From Candidatus Bathyarchaeota archaeon (GTDB taxonomy: Archaea > Thermoproteota > Bathyarchaeia > Bathyarchaeales > Bathyarchaeaceae): DNA of 25,980 nt. Position numbers and translations under genes: made by a program. Under the pieces are notes generated by a model. It saw nothing but the letters and a program-made list of their open reading frames with translations. It ran no database searches and was not told where the DNA came from. Shown in pieces: positions 13,300 through 21,833 of the stretch (position 1 is its first letter; every line of letters starts with the position of its first letter). The stretch covers positions 1 through 25,980 of the forward strand of contig JAPUUO010000007.1 of the NCBI GenBank assembly GCA_026967815.1, read 5' to 3'.

Positions 13300-14559
13300 T
13301 TGAAAATGGCTGTACTCGTCTACGAGTATCCTCCAAAAATCGTAGGAGGATTGGGAACATATGCAGCGGAGATAACTAGGAAATTCGTTCTTCTAGACAA
13401 TGACATTACGGTTTTCACAATGAACGATGACACTGGAAGTCTTCCAACGAGGGAACTGTGGAGAGGAATCGAGATTCATCGTCCAGTTCACATAGATATT
13501 TCCGACTCGCTGCCAGACGTAATTGCAGAAGACATTAAGAAATGGGGCAGAGGCATAAATTTTTTCGCGAAACTTCTTATGTACAACTACTTAGCTGCCT
13601 CAAAACTAGTGAACGACCTTGTTAGAAGTGAAGATTTCAAATATGACATTGCTATTGCACATGACTGGCTCTCTGTTATTGGCGGCACAGCAATTAAGAG
13701 AGAGCTAGGTTTACCTTTTGTTTTCCATGTGCATTCCACTGAGAAAGGTCGAACTTTGGGACATGGCTCAGATGTCATTTATAACATTGAACTCCGAGGC
13801 GGGCAAATGGCTGATATTATCGTCACAGTGTCAAACGCCATGCGAGACGAGCTCATAACCCTTGGGTTTCCAGCGGAAAAGATAAGAGTCATCTATAATG
13901 GAGTTGACCCGCAAAAATACTCGATGCAACAAGTCAGCAAAGAAAAGATTCGTGAGCTAAGACAGAGCTACGGACTTAAAGACGACGACCTTATGATTCT
14001 CTTTCTAGGAAGACTCGTCTGGGTTAAAGGAGTAGATAAGCTGGTTGGCGCCATGCCACATGTTCTGCAGAAAATTCCAAACGCGAAGCTAGTAATTGTA
14101 GGTCTAGGTGAAATGCGTGACTACTTGGAAAAAATGGTTCAAAACCTAAATCTTCAAGATGTTGTCAAATTCTGCTTCAAATTTATACCTGAAGAGGAGC
14201 GAATCGCCCATTATGCAGCATGTGACTTGGCTGTTTTCCCCAGTAATTACGAGCCGTTTGGTATAGTTGCAATCGAAGCCATGAGCATGGAAAAACCTGT
14301 TGTGGTAGGGGCCAGCGGTGTAAGCGGAATGCGTGAAATCGTGATATCAGCTGGCCAAGACCAATGCGGGTTTCATATAAACCCATATGACCCGCCGGAC
14401 ATTGCATGGGGTATAATCAACGCTTTACAAGATCCTCAGAAGAGAATTGAACTTGGCCAAAACGGCAGGAAACGAGTGCTCCAAAAATTTACTTGGGACA
14501 TAATCGCCAAGCAAACAGCAAAGGTGTATGCCAGGCTTTTAGAAAGACACAAGGTCTAA
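13300..14559 (+). CDS. GT4-family glycosyltransferase, probable glycogen synthase (first copy)
   Basis: A 419-residue GT-B fold retaining glucosyltransferase that probably extends alpha-1,4-glucan from a nucleotide-glucose donor. The N-terminus MKMAVLVYEYPPKIVGGLGTYA carries the lysine-containing donor-site motif seen in archaeal glycogen synthases. HDWLSVIGG and HSTEKGR (about residues 122 and 146) line the acceptor cleft. LFLGRLVWVKGVDKLV opens the second Rossmann domain, and the EX7E motif is E318-E326 (EPFGIVAIE). Start TTG 13300 gives the canonical N-terminus, with GAGGTG at 13286-13291. It is followed after 40 bases by galT. It is a paralogue of the GT4 gene at 15926-17089, sharing the same motifs but with an extra ~30 residues, so the two may divide priming and elongation or different donors. 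Confidence 0.88.
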   Translation: MKMAVLVYEYPPKIVGGLGTYAAEITRKFVLLDNDITVFTMNDDTGSLPTRELWRGIEIHRPVHIDISDSLPDVIAEDIKKWGRGINFFAKLLMYNYLAASKLVNDLVRSEDFKYDIAIAHDWLSVIGGTAIKRELGLPFVFHVHSTEKGRTLGHGSDVIYNIELRGGQMADIIVTVSNAMRDELITLGFPAEKIRVIYNGVDPQKYSMQQVSKEKIRELRQSYGLKDDDLMILFLGRLVWVKGVDKLVGAMPHVLQKIPNAKLVIVGLGEMRDYLEKMVQNLNLQDVVKFCFKFIPEEERIAHYAACDLAVFPSNYEPFGIVAIEAMSMEKPVVVGASGVSGMREIVISAGQDQCGFHINPYDPPDIAWGIINALQDPQKRIELGQNGRKRVLQKFTWDIIAKQTAKVYARLLERHKV

Positions 14560-14599
14560 GAACTTGCCTGCATGACTTCTGCGTTGGAAGAATTCACTG

Positions 14600-15631
14600 A
14601 TGCATGCTGAACCTAACGAATTGCGGAAAGACTATTTGCTGAACAGGTGGGTTGTAATTGCGGCTCAGAGGAAACGGCGTCCAACAGACTTCGTGAAAAA
14701 AGCCGAAAAGAGGAAGCTTGACACGTGTCCCCTTTGTCCAGACAACGAACATATGACTCCGCCAGCTGTTTTGGTTTATCTTCCATCCGGGAACGGAATA
14801 ACAAAAGAGAAAGACCATGATGGCTTGCGGCATAAAAATTGGCTAGTTCGTTGCGTGCCAAATCTGTATCCGGCTTTCACCCCGCCACATAAAATGATTG
14901 GAGAACAAATTACAGAAGGGTTCATAGCTGACAGAGCTATAGGTCACCACGAAGTTTTGATCGAATCTCCTCGCCATAACGAACATCCAGGAGTAGCAAG
15001 AGTCTCCCAGCTAATTCACGTTGTCAACGCGTATATCGACCGAACAAACGAATTCTGCAGGCAAGAATACGTGAAGTACGTTTCAATATTCAGAAATCAC
15101 GGACTAGAGGCAGGTGCATCTCTATCTCACGCGCACACTCAAGTAATCACGACTCCTTTCTTCCCAAGAATAGCTAAAGAAGAACTTAACGCAAGCAATG
15201 AAGTGTGGAGGAAAGACAAGGAATGTGCCTTCTGTGAAATCTTAGTGCGAGAAAAAGAAAGCCCACGTTTCATCTGGGAGAATCGAGACTACATGGCTTT
15301 TGCTCCTTGGGCCAGTGTTCATCCGTTTGAATTTTGGATTTTTCCAAAAGAACACCAGTGTTGCTTACTCGACTTGTCAGAAACACAAGTTAAGAGTCTT
15401 GCTGAGGCTTTAAAGAGCTGCTTAGGCGGTTTGAATTCGCTTTTAGAAGACCCACCCTATAACTTTGGTTTTCACCAAGTAACCACTGGGGCAGGCAAAT
15501 ACTATCATTGGCATCTGGAAGTTTATCCTAAGCTGGCTATATGGGCTGGTTTCGAAAAAAGCACTGGAACGTTTATTAATGTTGTCTCGCCTGAAGACGC
15601 TGCAGAAAATCTTAAGATGGCTATCTCGTAA
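14600..15631 (+). CDS. galT: Galactose-1-phosphate uridylyltransferase (GalT-like, HIT superfamily)
   Basis: A 343-residue nucleotidyltransferase of the GalT family, which moves a nucleotidyl group between NDP-sugar and sugar-1-phosphate through a nucleotidyl-histidine. The nucleophile motif HAHTQ is at 177-181 (H179 the likely nucleophile). Structural zinc cysteines are visible at C43/C46 (DTCPLC) and C209/C212 (ECAFC), plus FHQVTTGAGKYYHWHLEVYP near the C-terminus. RKDYLLNRWVVIAAQRKRRP (9-28) is the standard N-terminus. Start ATG 14600 has GGAAG at 14585-14589. It sits in a two-gene unit with a glycogen synthase-like gene, and no galK or galE is nearby. The in vivo role may therefore be supplying or recycling UDP-/ADP-glucose for glucan rather than galactose catabolism; this is inference. 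Confidence 0.9.
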   Translation: MHAEPNELRKDYLLNRWVVIAAQRKRRPTDFVKKAEKRKLDTCPLCPDNEHMTPPAVLVYLPSGNGITKEKDHDGLRHKNWLVRCVPNLYPAFTPPHKMIGEQITEGFIADRAIGHHEVLIESPRHNEHPGVARVSQLIHVVNAYIDRTNEFCRQEYVKYVSIFRNHGLEAGASLSHAHTQVITTPFFPRIAKEELNASNEVWRKDKECAFCEILVREKESPRFIWENRDYMAFAPWASVHPFEFWIFPKEHQCCLLDLSETQVKSLAEALKSCLGGLNSLLEDPPYNFGFHQVTTGAGKYYHWHLEVYPKLAIWAGFEKSTGTFINVVSPEDAAENLKMAIS

Positions 15632-15642
15632 GAAGCAAAATG

Positions 15643-15918
15643 TTAACTGTACAGGGTCATGACCTTGGTTATGCCAACTGGCGTTACGTGATATTTCTCA
15701 ATTCCGCTAGTTTCAACAGATTTGACGTAGCCTAGCTCTCCTAGCTTTTGCAGATGATTCCTAAGCATTTCAGTGTTAAGTTCTGTCCATCGGACGATCT
15801 CTTCAATTGACATGGATTTTTCCATGGTGGTTGCGCCGATGTTGTGTAACATGCAGAGGAGACGGAACTCTTCAGGCAACGCTGGATGACCTGGAAGACC
15901 GCCGGAGGAGGAGTTCAC
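15643..15918 (-). CDS. Small winged-helix regulator closing the glycogen operon
   Basis: A 91-residue MarR/ArsR-like winged-helix protein. After a flexible N-terminus, EEFRLLCMLHNIGATT, MSIEEIVRWTELNTEMLRNHLQKLGELGYVKSVE and the wing YHVTPVGITKVM form a standard winged helix. The GTG start at 15918 has GGTGAT about six bases upstream, overlapping the end of the GT4 gene (7-base gap), so it is translated as the last gene of the six-gene minus operon. It ends 11 bases from galT on the opposite strand. Being co-transcribed with tpi, DUF89, debranching enzyme, GH57 and GT4, it is the natural candidate for an operon autoregulator. No cofactor domain is present. Confidence 0.85.
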   Translation of the reverse strand: MNSSSGGLPGHPALPEEFRLLCMLHNIGATTMEKSMSIEEIVRWTELNTEMLRNHLQKLGELGYVKSVETSGIEKYHVTPVGITKVMTLYS

Positions 15919-15925
15919 TCTAACA

Positions 15926-17089
15926 TCACCTTACTACTTCCTTATAGAGCTTGACCGTCTTTTTAGCGATTGCCTCCCAACTATAAGTTTTTTGGATTTT
16001 CTCCTTAGCGTTCTCAGCAAGCCATCTTGCATGGTCTCGATTGGACAAGACATTGTTGATGCCCCAAGAAATCGAGTCTGGGTTTCTCGGGTGAACCAGA
16101 ATCCCTGTCTTATCATGTTCGATGATCTCAGCTAAACCGCCGACTTGACTTGCTACGACTGGGACACCTGCCGCCATTCCTTCAAGGGCAACTATGCCAA
16201 ACGGCTCATATATGGATGACATCACCAAAACGTCAGCACTCATGGTAAGGGCAATCAACTCGTGGTCAGGAATAAAACCTGTGAAATTGATTCTCCATGC
16301 TTGACCAGTGGTTCCAGCTAGATATTGCAAGTGATCTCGATACCAGCCTTCGCCGACGATAGCAAACTTCGTTTCTGGATGGCGCCAAGCAACATTAGGA
16401 ACAGCCTGTATAAGATATTCAATTCCTTTTTGAGGCACAAGTCGCCCTACAGAAAGAACGAGTTTCTCATGAGATTGCACCCCATAACGGGCTCTCACAG
16501 CTCCGCGGTCAACAGAACCATGATACTTGCCCGAGTCAATGGCATTTGGAATTATCCCGACTTTTTCCCACGGAAGCCTAAAGTGATCGCAGACTTCGCT
16601 TTTCATTGAATCGCTTGTTGCTATAACCTTGCTTGCCTCATAGGCTGCCCACCACTCTAGGCCATCGATTGTAGAAGAATCCGGATTGTGAATTCCAGAT
16701 CTGCCATGCTCGGTGCTGTGGATAGTTAACACCATCGGTTTTCCAACGGAATGTTTGAAAGCTATGCTGGCTGGTGCTGTTAACCAGTCGTGAACATGAA
16801 GAACATCAAACTCTATCTTTTGGCTTACGTCTGCAATTCGTTTTTCGATGAAGTGGTTAAATAAGAGAACCCATGTGAGAAAATTCGGATGTCCAAGTTC
16901 GCTGGCTATGCGATGAATTTTGACTCCATCGGGAGTTTCCTCGTAAGCTGGAGAGCCTGGAAAGTCTAATGTGAAAATGTGCACTTCGTTTCCGAGGACT
17001 GCTAATGCGTTGGCCAAACCATGACAATGGCGTGCTATTCCCCCGACTATTCTTGGAGGATACTCCCATGTTAACATGCCAATTTTCAT
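15926..17089 (-). CDS. GT4-family glycosyltransferase, probable glycogen synthase (second copy)
   Basis: A 387-residue GT-B glucosyltransferase with the same architecture as the gene at 13300. The N-terminus MKIGMLTWEYPPRIVGGIARH carries the donor-site motif. HVHDWLTAPA (98-107) and IHSTEHGRSG (123-132) flank the acceptor cleft. LSVGRLVPQKGIEYLI (212-227) opens the nucleotide-binding domain, and EX7E is E295-E303 (EPFGIVALE). It lies 25 bases after the GH57 gene and 7 bases before the winged-helix gene, inside the minus operon with debranching enzyme and amylase, which supports a glucan substrate. The first copy is on the opposite strand in the converging unit. The donor nucleotide (UDP or ADP) cannot be read from sequence. 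A sucrose- or trehalose-type synthase is possible but less likely. Confidence 0.9.
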   Translation of the reverse strand: MKIGMLTWEYPPRIVGGIARHCHGLANALAVLGNEVHIFTLDFPGSPAYEETPDGVKIHRIASELGHPNFLTWVLLFNHFIEKRIADVSQKIEFDVLHVHDWLTAPASIAFKHSVGKPMVLTIHSTEHGRSGIHNPDSSTIDGLEWWAAYEASKVIATSDSMKSEVCDHFRLPWEKVGIIPNAIDSGKYHGSVDRGAVRARYGVQSHEKLVLSVGRLVPQKGIEYLIQAVPNVAWRHPETKFAIVGEGWYRDHLQYLAGTTGQAWRINFTGFIPDHELIALTMSADVLVMSSIYEPFGIVALEGMAAGVPVVASQVGGLAEIIEHDKTGILVHPRNPDSISWGINNVLSNRDHARWLAENAKEKIQKTYSWEAIAKKTVKLYKEVVR

Positions 17090-17114
17090 GGATGCACCAG
17101 ATGCGTTTTGAATG

Positions 17115-18716
17115 TCAAGTTTTATGCTTTAGAGTTGGAGCTTTTCTCACATTATTAGAAGATTTATTTGTGCTTTCGAGTTCTTTTATTCTTTGCCCAA
17201 CTAGGCTGAGGAGTCTTTCGCGAATTTTGTCGTCAAGTATCTTGCTTTTTCTAGCCACCGCCAATTGGTCAGCCAGCTTGTTGTCTCCAATCGCCCAGCG
17301 TATCCACTTCTCGAAGTCCCCTCTTGTCATATGAAATTGAACGGATCTGAGGCTGATGATTTTGAGAGTGGAATAAAACTCTTCCAAGCTGTGAACGGTC
17401 CATTTTGTGGGTTTAGCAAGCTTATAAGCGAAGGTGAAGCCTTTCTCTGCTGGAAGCTTTCTTAAGATTCTTTGGGCCACATGTTTGGGTTTTTCCAGTT
17501 CTCTCAAAACAGTTGCTTCAAAATTTGAAAGTATGCTCAAATACGCAGCAAAAGCTTCAACAGGAATCCCAAATGGGTTAAAGTAGTTGTGGACATCTCC
17601 TGGGCCTCCGCCTTTTGTACTCAGGTAATAAAGGTGATCGCTAACCTGAAGATAACGCCAAAGTCCTATTAGTTCAGCATCTCCTGTCTGCTTAACCAAA
17701 GGCTCCAACTTCTTCAAAAGGTTATAACAAGCCATCTGCATGGAATTCCCGGTCCAGGCGCTTATGTCCCGCTCCAAATCAGCCCAAGAAATTGTAGAAA
17801 ACTCGTGGACATCAATTTCTCCAACAGGATTATGCCTACGCACAGCTTCCGACGGAGTACAAAACTGGAGATGCTCCCACTTAAGTATCTCACCAGGCAG
17901 CCACCTTAAGAATTCGTGGATGCCGCTTTCTGGCCAATGATGCTCACCAAAGGTCTCATAGTCAAGGAAGATATTGATGACTTGTCCGTGCGTTGCAGCT
18001 AGCCAACTCGCATATTTTTTGGCGGTCAAGGGCCACTCTTCCCACCAGTGTGATGTAAACCGGAAGCCTATGTCATCTGAGAGACAGTAGTTGCGAAGCA
18101 GAACTCTGAGGTTGCTGTTTTTAGCTTTATACATGTGATTTGGACTTCTTCCATCAAGGATTCTCTCAACGCCTTCGGTTATCATGGCTTCGTAGCCTAG
18201 TGTTTCAACGGTACTTGCGATTGCATTGTTGTATATGCATTCGGTGTTTGCCACAACCTTCGGCTCATAGTTAAAGAGATCCTTCATAAGTTGACGATGC
18301 ATGTTGAGCTGTTTAACAAATTCGTGGCGTTCAGAGTCATACAGGCTTGCGAGAGAATGATAATGGGTTTCATCCAGAAACTCTACGCAGCCTGTATCTG
18401 CGAGCTGTTTAAAAGAATCGAGAAGGCTTGGGTTCCAGCGTTCACATTGTTCAACAAAGACTCCGGAAAGTCCGTACGCAACTCTAAATCGCTTTTGACT
18501 ATGCTTGGTTCTATCAATTTGTTCCAATATGGCGTTGTTTGCTGGAAAGTAGCACTTTCTGGCTGCTCTTTCGAAAACATGTCGATTAAGGTCGTAGTCA
18601 AAATACAAATCGAAAAGGTCTCTTTTTCTAACGAGTGGTCTATCGAGTAGGGTGGAATGGAAATTTCTGTTTAACCGTAATGGTTGATGAACCTCAAATA
18701 TGAGGCATATATCCAT
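17115..18716 (-). CDS. GH57 family alpha-amylase-like enzyme with C-terminal DUF5752-like domain
   Basis: A 533-residue cytosolic glycoside hydrolase of family 57, related to the MJ1611-type archaeal alpha-amylase. Conserved region 1 is EVHQPLRL (8-15). The nucleophile E159 lies in ANTECIYNN and the acid/base D252 in FLDYETFGEHHW (250-261). WEEWPLTAKKYASW (225-238) and the aromatic GGGPGDVHNYFNPF (369-382) shape the glucan cleft. Residues ~420-512 form an extra helical domain shared with the winged-helix regulator at 11686-12261. No signal peptide, so it should act on intracellular glycogen; branching-enzyme or 4-alpha-glucanotransferase activity is possible in GH57. ATG 18716 has GGAGA upstream. 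It is placed between debranching enzyme (79-base gap) and GT4 (25-base gap). Confidence 0.9.
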   Translation of the reverse strand: MDICLIFEVHQPLRLNRNFHSTLLDRPLVRKRDLFDLYFDYDLNRHVFERAARKCYFPANNAILEQIDRTKHSQKRFRVAYGLSGVFVEQCERWNPSLLDSFKQLADTGCVEFLDETHYHSLASLYDSERHEFVKQLNMHRQLMKDLFNYEPKVVANTECIYNNAIASTVETLGYEAMITEGVERILDGRSPNHMYKAKNSNLRVLLRNYCLSDDIGFRFTSHWWEEWPLTAKKYASWLAATHGQVINIFLDYETFGEHHWPESGIHEFLRWLPGEILKWEHLQFCTPSEAVRRHNPVGEIDVHEFSTISWADLERDISAWTGNSMQMACYNLLKKLEPLVKQTGDAELIGLWRYLQVSDHLYYLSTKGGGPGDVHNYFNPFGIPVEAFAAYLSILSNFEATVLRELEKPKHVAQRILRKLPAEKGFTFAYKLAKPTKWTVHSLEEFYSTLKIISLRSVQFHMTRGDFEKWIRWAIGDNKLADQLAVARKSKILDDKIRERLLSLVGQRIKELESTNKSSNNVRKAPTLKHKT

Positions 18717-18795
18717 GTTGGCTTCTCCTATGAGAATTGTAGTTTGGATGGTTTTGGCAATTTAAAGTTATGTCTGTCACGTGAATTACCCCTTT

Positions 18796-20904
18796 TCACA
18801 GTTTTATTTGAGGACTAACTGTTTCAGAGATTAGCTGTTCGTACGGTGGTCTCTTCAATGCAACGTCTTCTATGTAAGCTCTTAAGGGTTCAGCAACACT
18901 CCAAGCCTGCGCAACACAGCCGTCAGACTCATGTGGTGGATCTCCGTCAAAAATCTCACTTATAGTTCCAAGCCCAGCTCTAAATGTCTCATCCTGAAAG
19001 AGAGGCTTCAGAAAGTTTTCAAAGGCAAAACTTCGCCATCTCTGCGCGTGCTTTTTGGTTTTCAAGAAAGCCGTGACGAAGGGGCCAGTGGTCCATGCCC
19101 AGACTGTTCCGTTATGATAAGCATGGTCGCGCTGCCTTCTGTTTCCGCTATATCTTCCCTTATAACGGGGGTCTGAAGGTGCCAAAGTTCGAAGTCCAAA
19201 CCTGCCCCAGAGCCTTTTTTGTACAATCTCAACCATTTGTTCGGCTTTCGCATCGTCTAGCATGATAAAATCTAAGGCTGCAGCTATCACTTGGTTTGGC
19301 CGCACCGAGGGGTCTTTGTGTTCATTTTGAATCACGTCGTATAAGCAACCATCGTTTGGATTCCAAAATTTCTCTAAGAAGCTTCTTTTTGCTTTTTCCG
19401 CCATTTCTGAATATTTTTCTGTATCTTCTTGGTTGAAATGTGTGGCTAGTAGCTGCATCGTTTTGAGAGCGTTATACCAGAGGGCTTGTATCTCCACGGC
19501 TTTGCCATCTCTGGGCGTAACGGCCTGACCGTTCATTCCCACATCCATCCATGTTAGTTGAGGACCATGCATGACCAATCCATCTTCGTCCACGTGAATA
19601 TCATATAAGGTTCCTTCCACATGACAATGGATGATAGACTTTAACGTGCTCCATAATTCTTGACGCACAAACTCAAAGTCACCTGTATATTTGAGAAACT
19701 GAAGAACAGCGTTTATGTACCAGAGAGAAGCGTCCACAGTATTGTAATCTGGCTTATCTCCAGCATGGTCAGGAAACCGGTTGGGAATTACACCCTTACG
19801 GCAGTAATGTTTAAACGTTAACAGGATTTCCTCTGCATCCTTAAATCTGCCAGTTACCAGAGTTAGGCCTGACAACGAAATGAGTGAATCACGCCCCCAA
19901 TCTTCAAACCAGTGATACCCAGCGATAACGCTTTTCATCTTAGTGGATTCACGATTCACAATGAAAGAATCAGCTGCTAAAACAAGCCATTTCAGCCATT
20001 CTTCCATAGAAACATCAGATTGTTGCATCTGAAACTTCCGCAGCAGATTTTGTCGTCGTTTCAACTCTTGGATAAGCAAGGCATGTATGCTTTCAGGGTC
20101 ACCACGCAAAGAGGAAAGCACCGCTTGTGCTTCGCTTTTGCTTTTTCCAGCAGCAGCAATGATGAAAAACTCTCTTGTTTTGTTTGGGGTTATTTCAAAG
20201 CGAAAAAACCCAGGCTGGTAATCATTATCGAAACAACTTTCACCTCGAGAGGATTCAATTCGAAAATAGGTTTCTACCCATTTGCTTGGGATTGAAGTGT
20301 AAACTCCGTCCGTTGCAAAGAGGATTAGAGCTGAAAGCGGTATTGAAGGCTGAATAGTCACACTGTTTGCTGATGGCTTTTGAAGAAAACTCCAATTAAT
20401 CTCGTCTTTATTAGTGACTGAATGAAAATGCCTAGAGTTAACTAGCGGCAAAACACGAATGGAAGCTTTGTTTGGAGAATTGTTTGAAATCGTGTAACTA
20501 GTGATAGTTGCGTTTTTTCCATGAGGCATGAAAATTGTTTTTTTGACTTGCACTCCATCAGCAGCATATTCATAGGTCGGAAAAGGCTGCAGGGAAAAAC
20601 TATGGAAAAAGCGGTTTTCTTCAGAGGGTTGGATGCCGCTTTTGAGTTCTCTCATCCCCAAACGATGTATCTTGTTGTTAGTGTGGATTTCTTCGTTAAG
20701 TTGAGTCAGGAGAACCCTACGATCTGTGGGCGGATTAAAGGAGGCAACGAGAAGGCCATGATATTTGCGGGTGTTGATTCCTAGAACTGTTGAAGAAGCG
20801 TAACCGCCTAGTCCATTGGTTATAAGCCATTCTTTTTTGAGCGCTTCGTTTACGTCTGTAAGAACATGTGAACCGACTTGAATTTGAGGTAGAGAAATTT
20901 CCAT
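18796..20904 (-). CDS. Glycogen debranching enzyme (archaeal amylo-alpha-1,6-glucosidase, GH133)
   Basis: A 702-residue enzyme removing alpha-1,6 branches from glycogen. The N-terminal domain (about 10-280) is the archaeal/bacterial GDE_N beta-sandwich, opening with WLITNGLGGYASSTVLGINTRKYHGLLVAS. The C-terminal (alpha/alpha)6 barrel (about 310-690) holds GYHWFEDWGRDSLISLSGL, the conserved DYNTVDASLW acidic patch, and the YHNGTVWAWTTGPFVTAFLK block. Length matches the family (650-720). ATG 20904 follows GGAAA. It lies 27 bases after DUF89 and 79 bases before GH57 in the minus operon, so branch removal, chain hydrolysis and chain synthesis are encoded together. No glycogen phosphorylase or GH13 branching enzyme is in the window. 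Confidence 0.95.
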   Translation of the reverse strand: MEISLPQIQVGSHVLTDVNEALKKEWLITNGLGGYASSTVLGINTRKYHGLLVASFNPPTDRRVLLTQLNEEIHTNNKIHRLGMRELKSGIQPSEENRFFHSFSLQPFPTYEYAADGVQVKKTIFMPHGKNATITSYTISNNSPNKASIRVLPLVNSRHFHSVTNKDEINWSFLQKPSANSVTIQPSIPLSALILFATDGVYTSIPSKWVETYFRIESSRGESCFDNDYQPGFFRFEITPNKTREFFIIAAAGKSKSEAQAVLSSLRGDPESIHALLIQELKRRQNLLRKFQMQQSDVSMEEWLKWLVLAADSFIVNRESTKMKSVIAGYHWFEDWGRDSLISLSGLTLVTGRFKDAEEILLTFKHYCRKGVIPNRFPDHAGDKPDYNTVDASLWYINAVLQFLKYTGDFEFVRQELWSTLKSIIHCHVEGTLYDIHVDEDGLVMHGPQLTWMDVGMNGQAVTPRDGKAVEIQALWYNALKTMQLLATHFNQEDTEKYSEMAEKAKRSFLEKFWNPNDGCLYDVIQNEHKDPSVRPNQVIAAALDFIMLDDAKAEQMVEIVQKRLWGRFGLRTLAPSDPRYKGRYSGNRRQRDHAYHNGTVWAWTTGPFVTAFLKTKKHAQRWRSFAFENFLKPLFQDETFRAGLGTISEIFDGDPPHESDGCVAQAWSVAEPLRAYIEDVALKRPPYEQLISETVSPQIKL

Positions 20905-20931
20905 GTTTTCCAGTCCGTAGCCAGTCCTATG

Positions 20932-21813
20932 TTAAAGTAGGAGTTTGGCTGCATTCTTATCTTTTGTTGTGCCAAAGAACTTCGCTACTGGGTTGCATTT
21001 TGTCCGGAACAACAGGGCGTGAGGTCTGGTCAAGTCTAGTTCGGTGATTGTTTCAGCGTATCCCATGCCCTTTGCTACTACAAGGTCAACTGAATTATAC
21101 AAGTTCAAGAAGTGCTCTGAACATTCTTCAGGAATTAGTCCAACAGTGTCGGTTCCGATTGTAATTACATCGTCTGCCGGTTCATGTATCTTCACATATT
21201 CAGCGTCTTGCATAGTGGCGTCGTTTATTATGGGGCTTTTTTTCACCGCTACTGTGACATGCGTTCCCAATGCCTTGAATTCTTGGACCAGCAGAGTGTC
21301 AAAGGCGATTTCTCCAGCATTGTCTGTTAGATACAGTATTCGCTTCGCCTTTCTTGCAAGGCTAAAAATTTCAGGTATTTCGTCTATGGCCAGCTGTTTC
21401 TCAGCTTCTTGAAAAAGTCTTTTTATATCTCCAAACTCAAATCTATGCTTGGGAATGTCAAATTCGATGATGTTGCCAACAATTGAACACATGCAAGCCT
21501 TTCTAAATCTAGATTCTATTGAAGGTTCTTTTTCCACAAGAGATTTCGCTAGTGGAAGAATTGCCATGGCTCTCTGGTTGCTCATTTGCTTCTTCTTTGC
21601 GTAGGGATCAGGATTCCCTGTTATATCCATGACTATGTGGTCTCTTTTGGTGCCGAGTATAGCAGGAACAGCACCTGGCTTGAATTCTCTGCTTAGTAAA
21701 CGTGTAAGAGCGGTCATGGCTTTCCATTGGAGGGCTTCGTCGTCTGTTGCTTCAAGAGCTTCCATGTGGCCTCGATGAAGCAAACAGACTGCGCATTCCG
21801 CTTCAACCTTCAA
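20932..21813 (-). CDS. DUF89/ARMT1-family metal-dependent phosphatase
   Basis: A 293-residue protein of the DUF89 damage-control phosphatase family, which hydrolyses harmful or side-product sugar phosphates and phospho-metabolites with Mn/Ni/Co. Archaeal subfamily hallmarks: the N-terminal CxxC at C7/C10 (ECAVCLLHR), the metal motif LTDNAGE (162-168), KKSPIINDAT (191-200), the glycine-rich KGMGYAE (248-254), and the C-terminal RTKCNPVAKFFG. TTG 21813 has GGAG about ten bases upstream and lies 20 bases after tpiA; the debranching enzyme follows 27 bases later. Position between a triose isomerase and glycogen enzymes suggests clearing of aberrant triose or hexose phosphates. The family assignment is firm; the substrate is inference. 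Confidence 0.9.
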   Translation of the reverse strand: MKVEAECAVCLLHRGHMEALEATDDEALQWKAMTALTRLLSREFKPGAVPAILGTKRDHIVMDITGNPDPYAKKKQMSNQRAMAILPLAKSLVEKEPSIESRFRKACMCSIVGNIIEFDIPKHRFEFGDIKRLFQEAEKQLAIDEIPEIFSLARKAKRILYLTDNAGEIAFDTLLVQEFKALGTHVTVAVKKSPIINDATMQDAEYVKIHEPADDVITIGTDTVGLIPEECSEHFLNLYNSVDLVVAKGMGYAETITELDLTRPHALLFRTKCNPVAKFFGTTKDKNAAKLLL

Positions 21814-21833
21814 ACTGAAACGACTCCACTTGC

